Origin: Candidatus Oscillochloris fontis
GTDB taxonomy: Bacteria; Chloroflexota; Chloroflexia; Chloroflexales; Chloroflexaceae
Assembly: GCF_004138135.1 (NCBI RefSeq)
Contig: NZ_RYFD01000023.1
Coordinates: 1 to 64,000, forward strand
Length of the DNA: 64,000 nt
Direction: 5' to 3'
Shown here: positions 18,242-27,222 of the stretch, in pieces
How the letters are laid out: every line of letters starts with the position of its first letter
Position numbering within the stretch: position 1 is the first letter of the stretch
Translations under genes and position numbers: made by a program
The notes under the pieces: generated by a model
Databases searched by the model: none
What the model was told of the DNA's origin: nothing
What the model saw: only the letters and a program-made list of their open reading frames with translations

Positions 18242-20269
18242 GTGAATGATCGCCCACGCCCTTCCGATGCGTCCGATGAAAGTAAACTCCCTATGTTAGC
18301 GCCCGGCACGATGCTTCAACAACGTTACCGCATCGTCGAGCAGATCGGCAAGGGTGGAATGGGCGCGGTCTATTTGGCCCGCGATCTTCGGCTATCCCAT
18401 GATGTGGCAATTAAAGAGACCTTCTTTCAAGATGAGACCTACCGGCGCGCTTTTGAGCACGAAGCCAAGTTGTTAGCCCGGTTACGCCACCAAGCATTGC
18501 CCAAGGTGAGCGATCATTTCAGTGAGGGCAATGGCCAATTCCTGGTGATGGAGTATATCTACGGTGAGGATCTGGGCAGCCAGCTTACCCGCTTGGGCAA
18601 GCGCTTCGCCTCGCCCCAAGCGCTCAATATGGTGTTGCGCTGGGCCGATCAGTTACTCGATGTGCTCAACTACCTGCACAATCGGCCCATGCCGATCATC
18701 CACCGTGACCTCAAACCCAAGAATCTCAAACTCACCTCCACCTTCGATATTATTCTGCTTGACTTTGGGTTGGCGCGGGGTGGGGTGACGGTCACGATGG
18801 ATACCACCAATACCGCTGGCCCCGAACAGCGCAAGATCTATGGGTTTACGCCCCCCTATGCACCGATTGAGCAGATGCGCGATGGAGAGCCTGACCCGCG
18901 TAGCGACATCTATTCGCTGGGGGCGACACTCTATCATATGCTGACCGATACGCTGCCACCTGATGCGATGAGCCGCATGGCACGCTTGATCAATGGCAAT
19001 AATGATCCCTTGCGCCCCATCCGTGAGATTTCGCCCCATGTACCTGAACTGGTTGCGAATCTTATCCATCGCTCACTCAGTATCACGATGGATGGCCGCC
19101 CGCAAAATGCCCGCATCATGCGCGAAGAACTCTTCTACGCTCGCCAGGGTGGCATCAGTCCATCCCATATCTCGCAACCACAAACCCCATCGAGTAGTCA
19201 AGCACCGCCAAACTACCCGCCGCAAAACTACCCAGCCCAGAGCTATCCACCTGGCCATGCCTTTCAGCCGGGGATGACCATTCAACCGGGGATGACTGTC
19301 CAGCACGGGAACACCCTCCAAGGCGGACAGACCTATTACGGTGCCAATCCAACCCTCAATCTCGGTTCCCAGCCCAGCAACGAAACACCGCCGGTGGGGA
19401 CGATGTTGCGGATGATCACCACCGGCAGCCCTATCCGTACTCTCACCTTCAGTTCGGATGGCGAATTGCTCGCCGCTGGCCATGATGATAAGACGATTAG
19501 CATCTGGCGGATGGGTGATTATACCCAACTGCATACGCTCCGTGGCCACGGGAGCGGTATTCGCAGTCTCTTCTTCTCGCCCAAGAACGACCTGCTGGCG
19601 AGTGGAAGTGATGACGAGACGGTACGTATTTGGCAGACCAATACCGGTGAATCGCTGCGCATGTTGCGCATGCCCGGCTGTGCCGTCGAGGGAATCGCGT
19701 TTAGTCCGAATGGCAAGCTCTTGGCCGTGGGAGGATGGGGGAGTACGATTACCATCTGTACGGTGGATGGCGATTCGATTCGCATTCTCGATACCCTGCC
19801 CAGCCCGTTTGTGCAGAGTATCTGCTTCAGTGCCGATGGTGAACTCTTGGCCGCCGGTTGCTTCGATGGAATCGTCTATCTCTGGAATACCTCCGACCAC
19901 CAGCCCGCCGGGCAACTGACGGGCTTTGCAAGTTTCATCTATAGCGTGGCCTTTAGCCACAATGGTGAATATATCACTGCGAGTAGCCAGTCGAGTATTC
20001 GTCTCTGGCGTGCCGCTGAACGCAAGGCAGTGGAGATATTTGAGGGTCACCGCAATCCCGTGCGCTCACTCGCATTTAGCCCCGATGACCAGTTCTTGGC
20101 AAGTGCCAGCGAAGATATGACGGTGCGCTTATGGCGGATGAGCGACTCGACCGCCGCATTCACGCCCTTTGAACATCGCGCTGGTGTCACCAGCCTCGCC
20201 TACCGCCCCGATGGTCGTGTGTTGGCCACTGGCACCCACGATGGGCGGATCTATTTCTGGCAGGTCTAA
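18242..20269 (+). CDS. Ser/Thr protein kinase with C-terminal WD40 propeller
   Basis: About 675 residues. A Hanks-type kinase domain (about 25-300) shows the glycine loop GKGGMGAVYLA, lysine in VAIKE, HRDLKPKNLKL and DFGLARG, so it should be active. A proline/glutamine-rich linker with repeated QPGM(T)xQ units (about 310-385) leads into seven WD40 repeats forming a propeller (about 390-675). No transmembrane segment is seen, so it is cytoplasmic, unlike PknB-type receptors. GTG 18242 is preferred to ATG 18227, which has no space for a ribosome-binding site. Such kinase-propeller fusions are common in Chloroflexota. The next gene starts directly at its stop codon. Confidence 0.9.
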   Translation: MNDRPRPSDASDESKLPMLAPGTMLQQRYRIVEQIGKGGMGAVYLARDLRLSHDVAIKETFFQDETYRRAFEHEAKLLARLRHQALPKVSDHFSEGNGQFLVMEYIYGEDLGSQLTRLGKRFASPQALNMVLRWADQLLDVLNYLHNRPMPIIHRDLKPKNLKLTSTFDIILLDFGLARGGVTVTMDTTNTAGPEQRKIYGFTPPYAPIEQMRDGEPDPRSDIYSLGATLYHMLTDTLPPDAMSRMARLINGNNDPLRPIREISPHVPELVANLIHRSLSITMDGRPQNARIMREELFYARQGGISPSHISQPQTPSSSQAPPNYPPQNYPAQSYPPGHAFQPGMTIQPGMTVQHGNTLQGGQTYYGANPTLNLGSQPSNETPPVGTMLRMITTGSPIRTLTFSSDGELLAAGHDDKTISIWRMGDYTQLHTLRGHGSGIRSLFFSPKNDLLASGSDDETVRIWQTNTGESLRMLRMPGCAVEGIAFSPNGKLLAVGGWGSTITICTVDGDSIRILDTLPSPFVQSICFSADGELLAAGCFDGIVYLWNTSDHQPAGQLTGFASFIYSVAFSHNGEYITASSQSSIRLWRAAERKAVEIFEGHRNPVRSLAFSPDDQFLASASEDMTVRLWRMSDSTAAFTPFEHRAGVTSLAYRPDGRVLATGTHDGRIYFWQV

Positions 20270-20662
20270 GTGTTGCGTACACTTCCGCTCCTCCTATTGC
20301 TCGTGCTCCTGAGTGGCTGTCTGCTGCTGAGTGGGGAGGAGACGAGTATTGATCTGCTTGATCAGAGCGGCAATCTGAGTACGACATTTGTCAGTGGCGA
20401 AGGCAGCGAAGAGCGCACCTTGCGGGTGAGTGAGGGCGAAACAACGCTGCACGTCATCGTCATGGTGAGCGTCGAATCGGGTGATCTCCAGATCGAGATG
20501 CTCCAACCCGATGGGGCAGTGGTCTTTGTGCTTGCGGCCCAACCCGACACACAACTCACCCGCAGTGCGTGGGTACGCAGCGATGCGCAGGGCCAAATTC
20601 ACTACCGCGTCGCGGCACGCGGGGCGCGCAACGGGTCATATCAGATCTTTGTGCAGCCCTAG
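20270..20662 (+). CDS. Small lipoprotein
   Basis: 130 residues with a hydrophobic signal (LLLLLVLLSG) and a lipobox LLSGC, so the mature protein should be anchored by a lipidated cysteine outside the cytoplasmic membrane. The rest is a beta-rich domain without a recognised family, reminiscent of pre-peptidase-like sandwich folds (GSYQIFVQP at the end). The GTG start abuts the stop of the kinase-WD40 gene, so the two are probably cotranscribed and may work together. Its TAG overlaps the stop codon of the convergent gene at 20659. Confidence 0.75.
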   Translation: MLRTLPLLLLLVLLSGCLLLSGEETSIDLLDQSGNLSTTFVSGEGSEERTLRVSEGETTLHVIVMVSVESGDLQIEMLQPDGAVVFVLAAQPDTQLTRSAWVRSDAQGQIHYRVAARGARNGSYQIFVQP

Positions 20663-23600
20663 CGCAACATCAACATGCGCCCGGTGCCGATCTGTTCCAA
20701 GCCGCGTGCGATATTGCTGGTATGCGCCAACATCTCGCCGATGACCGCGTGGGGAATAGCGAGCAAGCGGATCGGAGTGATACTAGCGACCGAGGCCATA
20801 GGTGGCCCGCCGCGCAACAGTTCCAACTCGCCAAAAAACTCCTCTGGCCCCACCTGCGCCACCACCTGGGCCTTCGCGTTGGGATCTTCGGCACTGACCC
20901 GCAACACCGCTGCGCGCCCCGAAACAATCAGGTAGAAACGGCCACTCGGCTGGCCTTGGCGCACGATCACCGCCCGCGCCGGATGATCAACCGCAACCGC
21001 GTGGTGTGCCAACTCGCGCAGCGCAGTGCGTGAGGCACCGTGGAAGAGTGGGATACGTTCGAGCAACCGTACTATCTCCAACAGCGCCAAACCGTCGTTG
21101 GCGTGTGGGGCAAGTTCCTTCAACATACGCCCAATCTCGGCCCCTGGCAGGTAGAGTAGGCTGCTTGCAATCGTGGCACGATACGACTGACTCGTCACCG
21201 TCTCAAATTTTTCGCCCACCTCGCCAAAGAAATCGCCGCGATGCAACTCCTGCACCAGCGTCTCACCCTGCATCACTGCCACCTCTCCGGCCTCAACGAT
21301 CCAGAGGCCAGAAGGAGGAACGTGGGCTGCCAATAATACGTCGCCCGCGCCCGCATGACGAGATTCCAACACCGCCGCCAAGTGCTGCAACTCGGCATCA
21401 TTGCAGGGCACAAAGATCTCCACCTGGCGCAGCAACCGCAGGCGTGCTTCGCGCATGTCGCCAAAGGTGCGCGAGATCTCGTTTGCCCAGGGCGTATTGG
21501 GGAAGATATGCCGCCCCGCCGCTTCACGTTCGGGCCACGGCAGCGCATCGTAGGCGGCCCGAATAGCACGGCGGGCAAAACTCGCCCCAGACTGCTCCTC
21601 AATCGTCGCCACGGTGTAGCGCAGCACCTCGGCATAGCGTGCCCCTTGCAGATCGAGCGGCGCAGCGCGCAGAGCCGGGCTAATCCGCACCTGCTCACGA
21701 TCTAGCGTGATGTCCCAGTTGGCGGTTGCGGCCAAAACATCCATACGATCATCGAGTGCCTGGGCGCGCCGGTTGCCGTAGAGCGTGTGCAAGAGCCGGT
21801 AACAGCCCGCGTAACACTGCTGGAAGGCACGCTGGAGGCGTTCAGACTCGCTCAGAGTGGGTTGGAGGGGCCAACTCAGCCCCTGGGTATTGATCTGGCG
21901 CAGGGTTAAGTAGTGGGTACACCACGCCGCCGCCCACAACCCGGACGAAAGGGTCAGTGCGGCGATGGCGGTAGGGGTATTGCGCCATACCGGCAATACC
22001 TCCAATAAGTAGCTCACCGTCTGGGCGGCAATCCCCATCCAGAGCAGCAACCAGCACCAGAGCAAGCGCGAGTCACGCAGGCCGATCAGTTGGGGAAGGA
22101 GGAGCGCCAGCGCCAACAGACTCAGATAGATCGGGGCGGCTTGGATGACCACCCACAGGAATGAGGCGTGGGGTTGGGCGTTCTCGATCAGGCCAATCGC
22201 GAGGCCCGCAACCACAAAGGCGAGGCCGAGCATAATCGCGCTCAGAGTCAGTTCGCTGGGGCGCGAGTGGTGCAGATCCACATCCAGCAGGGTGACAAAC
22301 CCGGCAAACATGAGCAACACAAACCCGGCAATTTCAAACCCGGCCCAGATCGCCGAGAAGCGCGGCAGCAACAAGTAGCCACCCAAGGCCAACAACTCAA
22401 TCAGGCTCACCGCCAGAAAGCTGTTGAGCGCTTGGGCCACCTGCGCCCCTCGGTAATTGGCTTTGAGCACGAACTGCACCCCTAGTGCGATCAGCCAGAG
22501 CAGCGGCGGGATGAAGGCCATCTCGATGCCATACCGCAAGGGCAGGCCGGTGAGTGCAAAGGCTAGGCTGGTCAGCAGCAACGCCGCGATCAGCGGGCTA
22601 CGCCCATACCCGCGCTGCGCGACCCACGTTGCAGCGGCGCGGAGCAAGCCCCAGGCGGCAAAGATCAACCCCAAGCCAAACGGCACCCCAATCACCAAGA
22701 GCAGCACCAGCGCGATCAACCGCCCCAACCAACCCTCACTCCAGAGCGTCGCCAGCACCCCCAGCAGTTGGCGTTGCCAGAAGAGCGCCGTGAGCACCAC
22801 CGCAATCAGTGTGTAGAGTGCTGCAAGCAGGCCGTAGATGCTAAAGAAGCGCTCTTCATGATTGAACGTAGCGCGGCTGCGCAGCTTCTGCCAGAAGGGG
22901 CCACTGATGAAGTCGAGGGCACGCCGACGTAGGTTGGGCAGGCGCAACCAATCCACCAAGATGAAGTAGCCATCCAATTCGAGCAGCGGATTGAAGTTGA
23001 AGAGCGCGGCCAAATAGGATGCAACCGCGAGTTTGTAGGCCGCCCCCGCGAGCAGGCCATCAGTCAGGAAGAAGGCGGCGAGCGCGGCCAGCGAACCGAC
23101 CAAAAGATCACTCAATGGCCCGGCCAGCGAGACCAAGATACGCGCATGACGCCCGGCCAGCCACATATCACTCGTATCCACAAAAGCGGCGGGCATGCCA
23201 TAGTAGATCATCACTCCACCGCGCACCACGCGCCGCCCGCTATGCTTCACCGCCAGGGCGTGGGCCAACTCGTGCAGCACAAAGGAGACCAGCAACGCCG
23301 CCCAGAGGGCGAGCAAGCTGAGCAACACATTATCCGGGTTCAGCACCTGATAGGTGTCACCCGCCCCAGCTTTAAGGGTAAACGCCGTCAAGCCCGCCAT
23401 CGTCAGCAGCGCATGGATGAGCGCAAAGGGGCGCGTAAAGAAGAATTTGCCGCCCATCTGATAGAGGCGAGTGATAAAGTCATCAATCCCGTGTACATCA
23501 AAGGTGCGCTGGCGCAACGTATCGAGCAACCGCTCGCCCTTACCCTCAACACTCTGAGCCGCCTCACGCTGGCGCATCCCACGGTAGATACCCACCGGCG

Positions 23601-24039
23601 CATCAGCCAAAAAGCCTTGCGCACGTAACGACTGCACCAGTTCGGCCACGGGGAGCAACTGCTTAAAGCGCAAAAAGCCCATCGTCGCCAATTGAACCAC
23701 ACTCTGGGTACCATCCATCGCATGCCACAGCGCCCGTTCAGCCGCGTTCAAGCGCAGATAGTTCCCGGTTGGGCTGCGCAGCACCGTCAACGTATGGCCA
23801 TGCTCTTGGATCGTCTCCTCAGCCACCTCGGCAACTCGTTGTGGGCAATACTGGGCAAAATCCACCCGTTGATCTAGGTTTCTCCAGAGATCGAGCGAAC
23901 TACCATCATCATGCGGACGAGTCGCAATACGACGGGCCAGCCCGTGATAGAGCCCGCGCCCAGGCAGCGCAGTCGGTATTGTCTGGAGACGGGTATCCAG
24001 CGCCGACCAGGGCGTTTCGGCTGGTGTGGTAGCAGACAT
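20659..24039 (-). CDS. PqqD-like / M50 metalloprotease / dual cNMP-binding membrane protein
   Basis: A 1126-residue fusion. The N-terminus (about 35-115) resembles PqqD peptide-binding domains. A multi-pass membrane section holds the zinc motif HELAH (near residue 255) and NPLLELDGYF (near 350), which supplies the third ligand, as in site-2-protease-like peptide zinc metalloproteases. More membrane helices follow (about 400-700). After a linker the C-terminus has two cyclic-nucleotide-binding domains (about 865-985 and 995-1115), each with a FGE motif (DFFGEVGEK, EFFGELELL). The layout suggests a membrane protease or peptide exporter gated by a nucleotide signal. The substrate is unknown and no small peptide gene is adjacent. 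Confidence 0.82.
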   Translation of the reverse strand: MSATTPAETPWSALDTRLQTIPTALPGRGLYHGLARRIATRPHDDGSSLDLWRNLDQRVDFAQYCPQRVAEVAEETIQEHGHTLTVLRSPTGNYLRLNAAERALWHAMDGTQSVVQLATMGFLRFKQLLPVAELVQSLRAQGFLADAPVGIYRGMRQREAAQSVEGKGERLLDTLRQRTFDVHGIDDFITRLYQMGGKFFFTRPFALIHALLTMAGLTAFTLKAGAGDTYQVLNPDNVLLSLLALWAALLVSFVLHELAHALAVKHSGRRVVRGGVMIYYGMPAAFVDTSDMWLAGRHARILVSLAGPLSDLLVGSLAALAAFFLTDGLLAGAAYKLAVASYLAALFNFNPLLELDGYFILVDWLRLPNLRRRALDFISGPFWQKLRSRATFNHEERFFSIYGLLAALYTLIAVVLTALFWQRQLLGVLATLWSEGWLGRLIALVLLLVIGVPFGLGLIFAAWGLLRAAATWVAQRGYGRSPLIAALLLTSLAFALTGLPLRYGIEMAFIPPLLWLIALGVQFVLKANYRGAQVAQALNSFLAVSLIELLALGGYLLLPRFSAIWAGFEIAGFVLLMFAGFVTLLDVDLHHSRPSELTLSAIMLGLAFVVAGLAIGLIENAQPHASFLWVVIQAAPIYLSLLALALLLPQLIGLRDSRLLWCWLLLWMGIAAQTVSYLLEVLPVWRNTPTAIAALTLSSGLWAAAWCTHYLTLRQINTQGLSWPLQPTLSESERLQRAFQQCYAGCYRLLHTLYGNRRAQALDDRMDVLAATANWDITLDREQVRISPALRAAPLDLQGARYAEVLRYTVATIEEQSGASFARRAIRAAYDALPWPEREAAGRHIFPNTPWANEISRTFGDMREARLRLLRQVEIFVPCNDAELQHLAAVLESRHAGAGDVLLAAHVPPSGLWIVEAGEVAVMQGETLVQELHRGDFFGEVGEKFETVTSQSYRATIASSLLYLPGAEIGRMLKELAPHANDGLALLEIVRLLERIPLFHGASRTALRELAHHAVAVDHPARAVIVRQGQPSGRFYLIVSGRAAVLRVSAEDPNAKAQVVAQVGPEEFFGELELLRGGPPMASVASITPIRLLAIPHAVIGEMLAHTSNIARGLEQIGTGRMLMLR

Positions 24040-24154
24040 AGGTGATCGTTCTGTATGCGAGAAAAGGCGGTTATGCTCTCATCCTAGCACAATCTGGGCA
24101 TCTTTTAGTATAGCCCGTACCCCCCACATTCCGCCCGATTGAAGCAAGGTACGT

Positions 24155-24307
24155 CAGGGCATGGGCAAAGTCCTTGGGGCTGCGCCCCAAACCCTCATTT
24201 TTGTTGGTTTTTGGCGGCTGCGCCGCCAAAAACCAACAAAAAAAGATCTTCGGGGGCGGCTTCGCCGCCCCCGAACCCCCACCGAAGGTGACTTTGCACA
24301 TGCCCTG
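24155..24307. mobile_element. Miniature element, family B (CAGGGCATG ends), full copy
   Basis: Ends CAGGGCATGGGCAAAGT and ACTTTGCACATGCCCTG are inverted repeats. Inside are three strong hairpins: TTGGGGC/GCCCCAA, a long one around TTGGCGGC/GCCGCCAA, and TTCGGGGGCGGC/GCCGCCCCCGAA. The element is exactly flanked by CAAGGTACGT (24145-24154 and 24308-24317). It encodes no protein. The remaining gap to 24524 holds no gene that I can support. Confidence 0.85.
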
Positions 24308-24524
24308 CAAGGTACGTTGATCGTGGCGAGGCACACTACACACCTAGACCGATGCGCTCAGCCCGCCCTTCTGGTAGCATCATTGGCGATCCGACAATAC
24401 ACGCGGATGCGAAAACACCGTTCCGGTTGGTAGTCCGGACCCACGGAGCCCAAATCGCGCTGTGGCAGTATCCTTCCCCTCCAGGATGTCCAGCACCCGC
24501 AGATAGGCAACTGCGGAGGGACGC

Positions 24525-24938
24525 ATGTCCACATTTACGGTCTACTTTGATGACCCATGGTGGGTCGGTGTGATTGAGCTTGACGAGGATCGGGTATTAC
24601 GGGTGTATCGTCATATCTTTGGGAGTGAACCGAGCAACGAGGAGGTGCTTGACTTTGTGCTCAATCACTTTATCGCACGAACAACCCAACCGATGGTCGG
24701 AGTGCCTATCACACCTCCGCCTCAACGCAAAATCAACCCCAAACGTGCCGCGCGTGAAGCTGCACGTCGCATGCAGGTACGCGGCATAAGTACCAAGGCC
24801 CAGGAAGCGTTGCAGCGAGATCAAGAAGCGCAAAAGCAGGAGCGACAAAGGCGTGAGCGCGAGGAACACCAACAGGTTGCTGCGCATAAACGCCAACAGG
24901 CACGGGAAAAAGCATACGCACGACGACGAGGGCATTAA
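24525..24938 (+). CDS. YjdF family (DUF2992) protein
   Basis: 137 residues. The N-terminal half (FTVYFDDPWWVGVIE ... VYRHIFGSEPSNEEVLDFV) matches the YjdF/DUF2992 family. The C-terminal half is a highly charged Arg/Glu/Gln-rich helix, probably a coiled coil. In other bacteria yjdF genes are often preceded by a riboswitch for azaaromatic compounds. The roughly 200-nt leader here contains short inverted repeats, but I could not match the motif. The function is unknown. Confidence 0.82.
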   Translation: MSTFTVYFDDPWWVGVIELDEDRVLRVYRHIFGSEPSNEEVLDFVLNHFIARTTQPMVGVPITPPPQRKINPKRAAREAARRMQVRGISTKAQEALQRDQEAQKQERQRREREEHQQVAAHKRQQAREKAYARRRGH

Positions 24939-25009
24939 TCGTGTTGTCCGTCATGATGACCTCAGATGGTTCCGTTTAGCCGACCCAAGCGGTCGCGTCG
25001 CATGGTGTC

Positions 25010-25049
25010 GCCTCTTCAACGGGCGTTGGCCAACGCCTGTTGAAGAGGC
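25010..25049. terminator. Palindromic hairpin, possible terminator
   Basis: Two 20-bp arms (GCCTCTTCAACGGGCGTTGG and its complement with one mismatch) abut with no loop. A partial third copy (AACGGGC-like, inverted) follows at 25058-25072. There is no T-tract, so it may be a dispersed palindrome and not a terminator. Confidence 0.45.
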
Positions 25050-25171
25050 GGCTTCGATCAGCGCCCGTTGAAGAATCGGCCATGATCCCAACCGTTGTGG
25101 CGGTTACATATCTGTGCTACGATTAAAGTACGTATGCTATGATCTGAAGCCGTCCGAAGGAGACTCACACC

Positions 25172-27076
25172 ATGGATGCTGTGGATGTCGAGAAGGTCGG
25201 AACCCCGGAAGAAGCTGGTGCGACTCGTGAAGGAAAGTCGGTTGAACTGATTGTTTTGGCCGATACCAGCACTGGCCCAGACGATCTTGCCGAAATGCCC
25301 AATTATCATGTTGATCCGATGGGCACCATTCGTATGCTGGTAGCCGAGGAACGCGCTGGAGATGTACTCGGACTAGCGATCTATAACAAACGCCGTTACA
25401 ACATTGATCGCATTGGAATCAGCATCATGCTCCAATGCTACGAGGCGGGCGACTATAGCGATGAGCAGCGCACCGCCCTGAGTGGGCTGTTGGACGACAT
25501 CAGTGCCCGCCACAAGCTCGACGAAAATGCGATGGTGCGCATCCTGCCCGACACCAAGGGCCGCCCACGTGTAACACCGTCGCTGCCCCCTGCACCATCC
25601 GCCGTGAGTGGCGATATGCTCGGTGCGGCCCCCATGAGCCGCGAGCAGGAGATGTGGCTCTTCCTGTATGGTGAGAGTTACAAACCGCGTGGTGGTGCGC
25701 TGAAGATCGCGCAGGCGCTGCCCCTGCATGCTGCCAAGTTCAAGCTAGGTACACCGCTCGGCCCCAACGATGCCACCACCACCGTCGCCACCGAAGGCCA
25801 CACCTACAGTGTCCAACCCTTCGCCACCGACCTGATCTTCTACGAAGGCACCCAGTATGCCGCCGTCCAGAGCATGAATGCGCTCTTCGACGATGATGCA
25901 GCGGAGATCCCGGCCAAAGGCACATCCCGTGCGCTCCTTGAAGCCTACTACCGCATCTCGATTGCCACCACCGAGAAGCGCACCGGGGCACTCAAGGGCA
26001 CCAAGGTACTGCGCCCAGATTGGCGCTTCCACCTCGTGGCCAAGAATGGCCGCCTTGGTCCCGCTATGAGCGACAACTATGTCTTCAAGGCCGATCAGGA
26101 CTACGCCTTCCAGATCTTCGGTGCCGATGTGCTCTACACCCCGATGAGTGACCAGACCGGCTGTGAACGGCTCAATCTGACCGATCCGGCCCATCCGGCC
26201 TTCAATGCGCTCTGGGGTGAGGTGTACCGCTTCATGGGGGTACCCTTCGATGCCAACTCGCCCTACCACAAGAAGGCGGTTGAATTGCGTATCGGGGTTC
26301 CGCTAACCAACATCTATAGCACCGACTTTGGTGGGGCGACCTACGCGGTGCAGGTCTGGACGCTCGACACGATCTACGCGGGTACCGACGGCCAGATCCG
26401 GCGCATGAGCGACCTACCGATGACCGCCGAGGCCCAAGCGTGGACTCCGGCGGCACCCAAGCCAATCCCGCCCACCCCGCCCAACCCACTGCCCCCCGTA
26501 GTGCCACCCTCGAATGCGGGTGCGCCGCGCCCCAACGACATCAACTGGCCCCCACGCCCCGACTTCTCCTTCCTCACCGACAAGAACGGGGCACGCGAAA
26601 AGGCGTTGGGCAAGATCGAGTGGGTACGCACGAACGGCGATAATATCCGGATCACCAACAGTTTCGCCAGCAACATCATCAAGATCCACGTGCCCCAACT
26701 GGCCAAGATCAAAGGCGGTGGTGACGGCCACATCATGTTCCACAAGGTGGCCGCCGAGCAGATGAAGCGCCTCTGGGCGGCGTGGGAAGCCGCCGGGTTA
26801 CTGAGTAAGGTGTTGATGTTCGCGGGAACCTTCGTTCCACGTACCATCCGCAACAACCCGCGTGTGCTGAGCAACCACGCCTACGGCACGGCCTTCGACA
26901 TCAACGTAGCCTGGAATGGGCTGATGAAGGTCGCGGCGCTCGTTGGGCAACAAGGCTCGGTCCGTGAACTGGTGCCCCTCGCCAATGCCCACGGCTTCTA
27001 TTGGGGTGGCCATTGGAATTATGACGGTAAGGGTGCCTCGGACGGGATGCATTTTGAATGGGCGGTGCCACGGTAG
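25172..27076 (+). CDS. Peptidoglycan peptidase (M15/VanY-like) with N-terminal amidase-like domain, paralogue 1
   Basis: 634 residues. The N-terminus (about 20-125) resembles the N-acetylmuramoyl-alanine amidase/PGRP fold (YHVDPMGTIRMLV), but one zinc histidine position appears lost. Two or three repeats of about 100 residues follow, sharing ESYKPRGGALK, the PFATDLIFY pattern, and LGxPL. A proline-rich hinge (about 430-450) precedes a C-terminal M15-type peptidase: LSNHAYGTAFDIN and GMHFEW carry the His/Asp/His zinc ligands. No signal peptide is seen. GGAG lies upstream of the ATG. It could be a lysin, an autolysin released by another route, or part of a contact-dependent weapon. Confidence 0.78.
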   Translation: MDAVDVEKVGTPEEAGATREGKSVELIVLADTSTGPDDLAEMPNYHVDPMGTIRMLVAEERAGDVLGLAIYNKRRYNIDRIGISIMLQCYEAGDYSDEQRTALSGLLDDISARHKLDENAMVRILPDTKGRPRVTPSLPPAPSAVSGDMLGAAPMSREQEMWLFLYGESYKPRGGALKIAQALPLHAAKFKLGTPLGPNDATTTVATEGHTYSVQPFATDLIFYEGTQYAAVQSMNALFDDDAAEIPAKGTSRALLEAYYRISIATTEKRTGALKGTKVLRPDWRFHLVAKNGRLGPAMSDNYVFKADQDYAFQIFGADVLYTPMSDQTGCERLNLTDPAHPAFNALWGEVYRFMGVPFDANSPYHKKAVELRIGVPLTNIYSTDFGGATYAVQVWTLDTIYAGTDGQIRRMSDLPMTAEAQAWTPAAPKPIPPTPPNPLPPVVPPSNAGAPRPNDINWPPRPDFSFLTDKNGAREKALGKIEWVRTNGDNIRITNSFASNIIKIHVPQLAKIKGGGDGHIMFHKVAAEQMKRLWAAWEAAGLLSKVLMFAGTFVPRTIRNNPRVLSNHAYGTAFDINVAWNGLMKVAALVGQQGSVRELVPLANAHGFYWGGHWNYDGKGASDGMHFEWAVPR

Positions 27077-27088
27077 GTAGAGACGCAA

Positions 27089-27206
27089 GTAGAGACGCAA
27101 GATATTGCGGCGGTGTCGAGGCGCAAAATGTTGCGGCGGCGTCGAGGCGCAAAATGTTGCGGCGGCGTCGAGGCGCAAGTAGAGACGCAATATCTTGCGT
27201 CTCTAC
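27089..27206. repeat. GTAGAGACGCAAGATATTGCG repeat with tandem core
   Basis: Arms begin GTAGAGACGCAAGATATTGC and end in the exact complement. The core has a 24-bp unit (GTCGAGGCGCAAAATGTTGC-type) repeated nearly three times. An extra GTAGAGACGCAA half-unit lies just outside on the left. It separates the two peptidase paralogues. Arms of the GTAGAGACG type are also known as dispersed repeats in filamentous cyanobacteria. Confidence 0.75.
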
Positions 27207-27222
27207 CTGTACGGAGGGCACA

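Noticed and set aside
20659-20662. Overlapping stop codons in CTAG as a regulatory feature
   Set aside because: Two convergent genes sharing a palindromic stop is a simple consequence of close packing.
27089-27206. Short tandem repeats between the peptidase paralogues as a CRISPR array
   Set aside because: The units run directly into each other and are framed by long inverted arms; no unique spacers exist.
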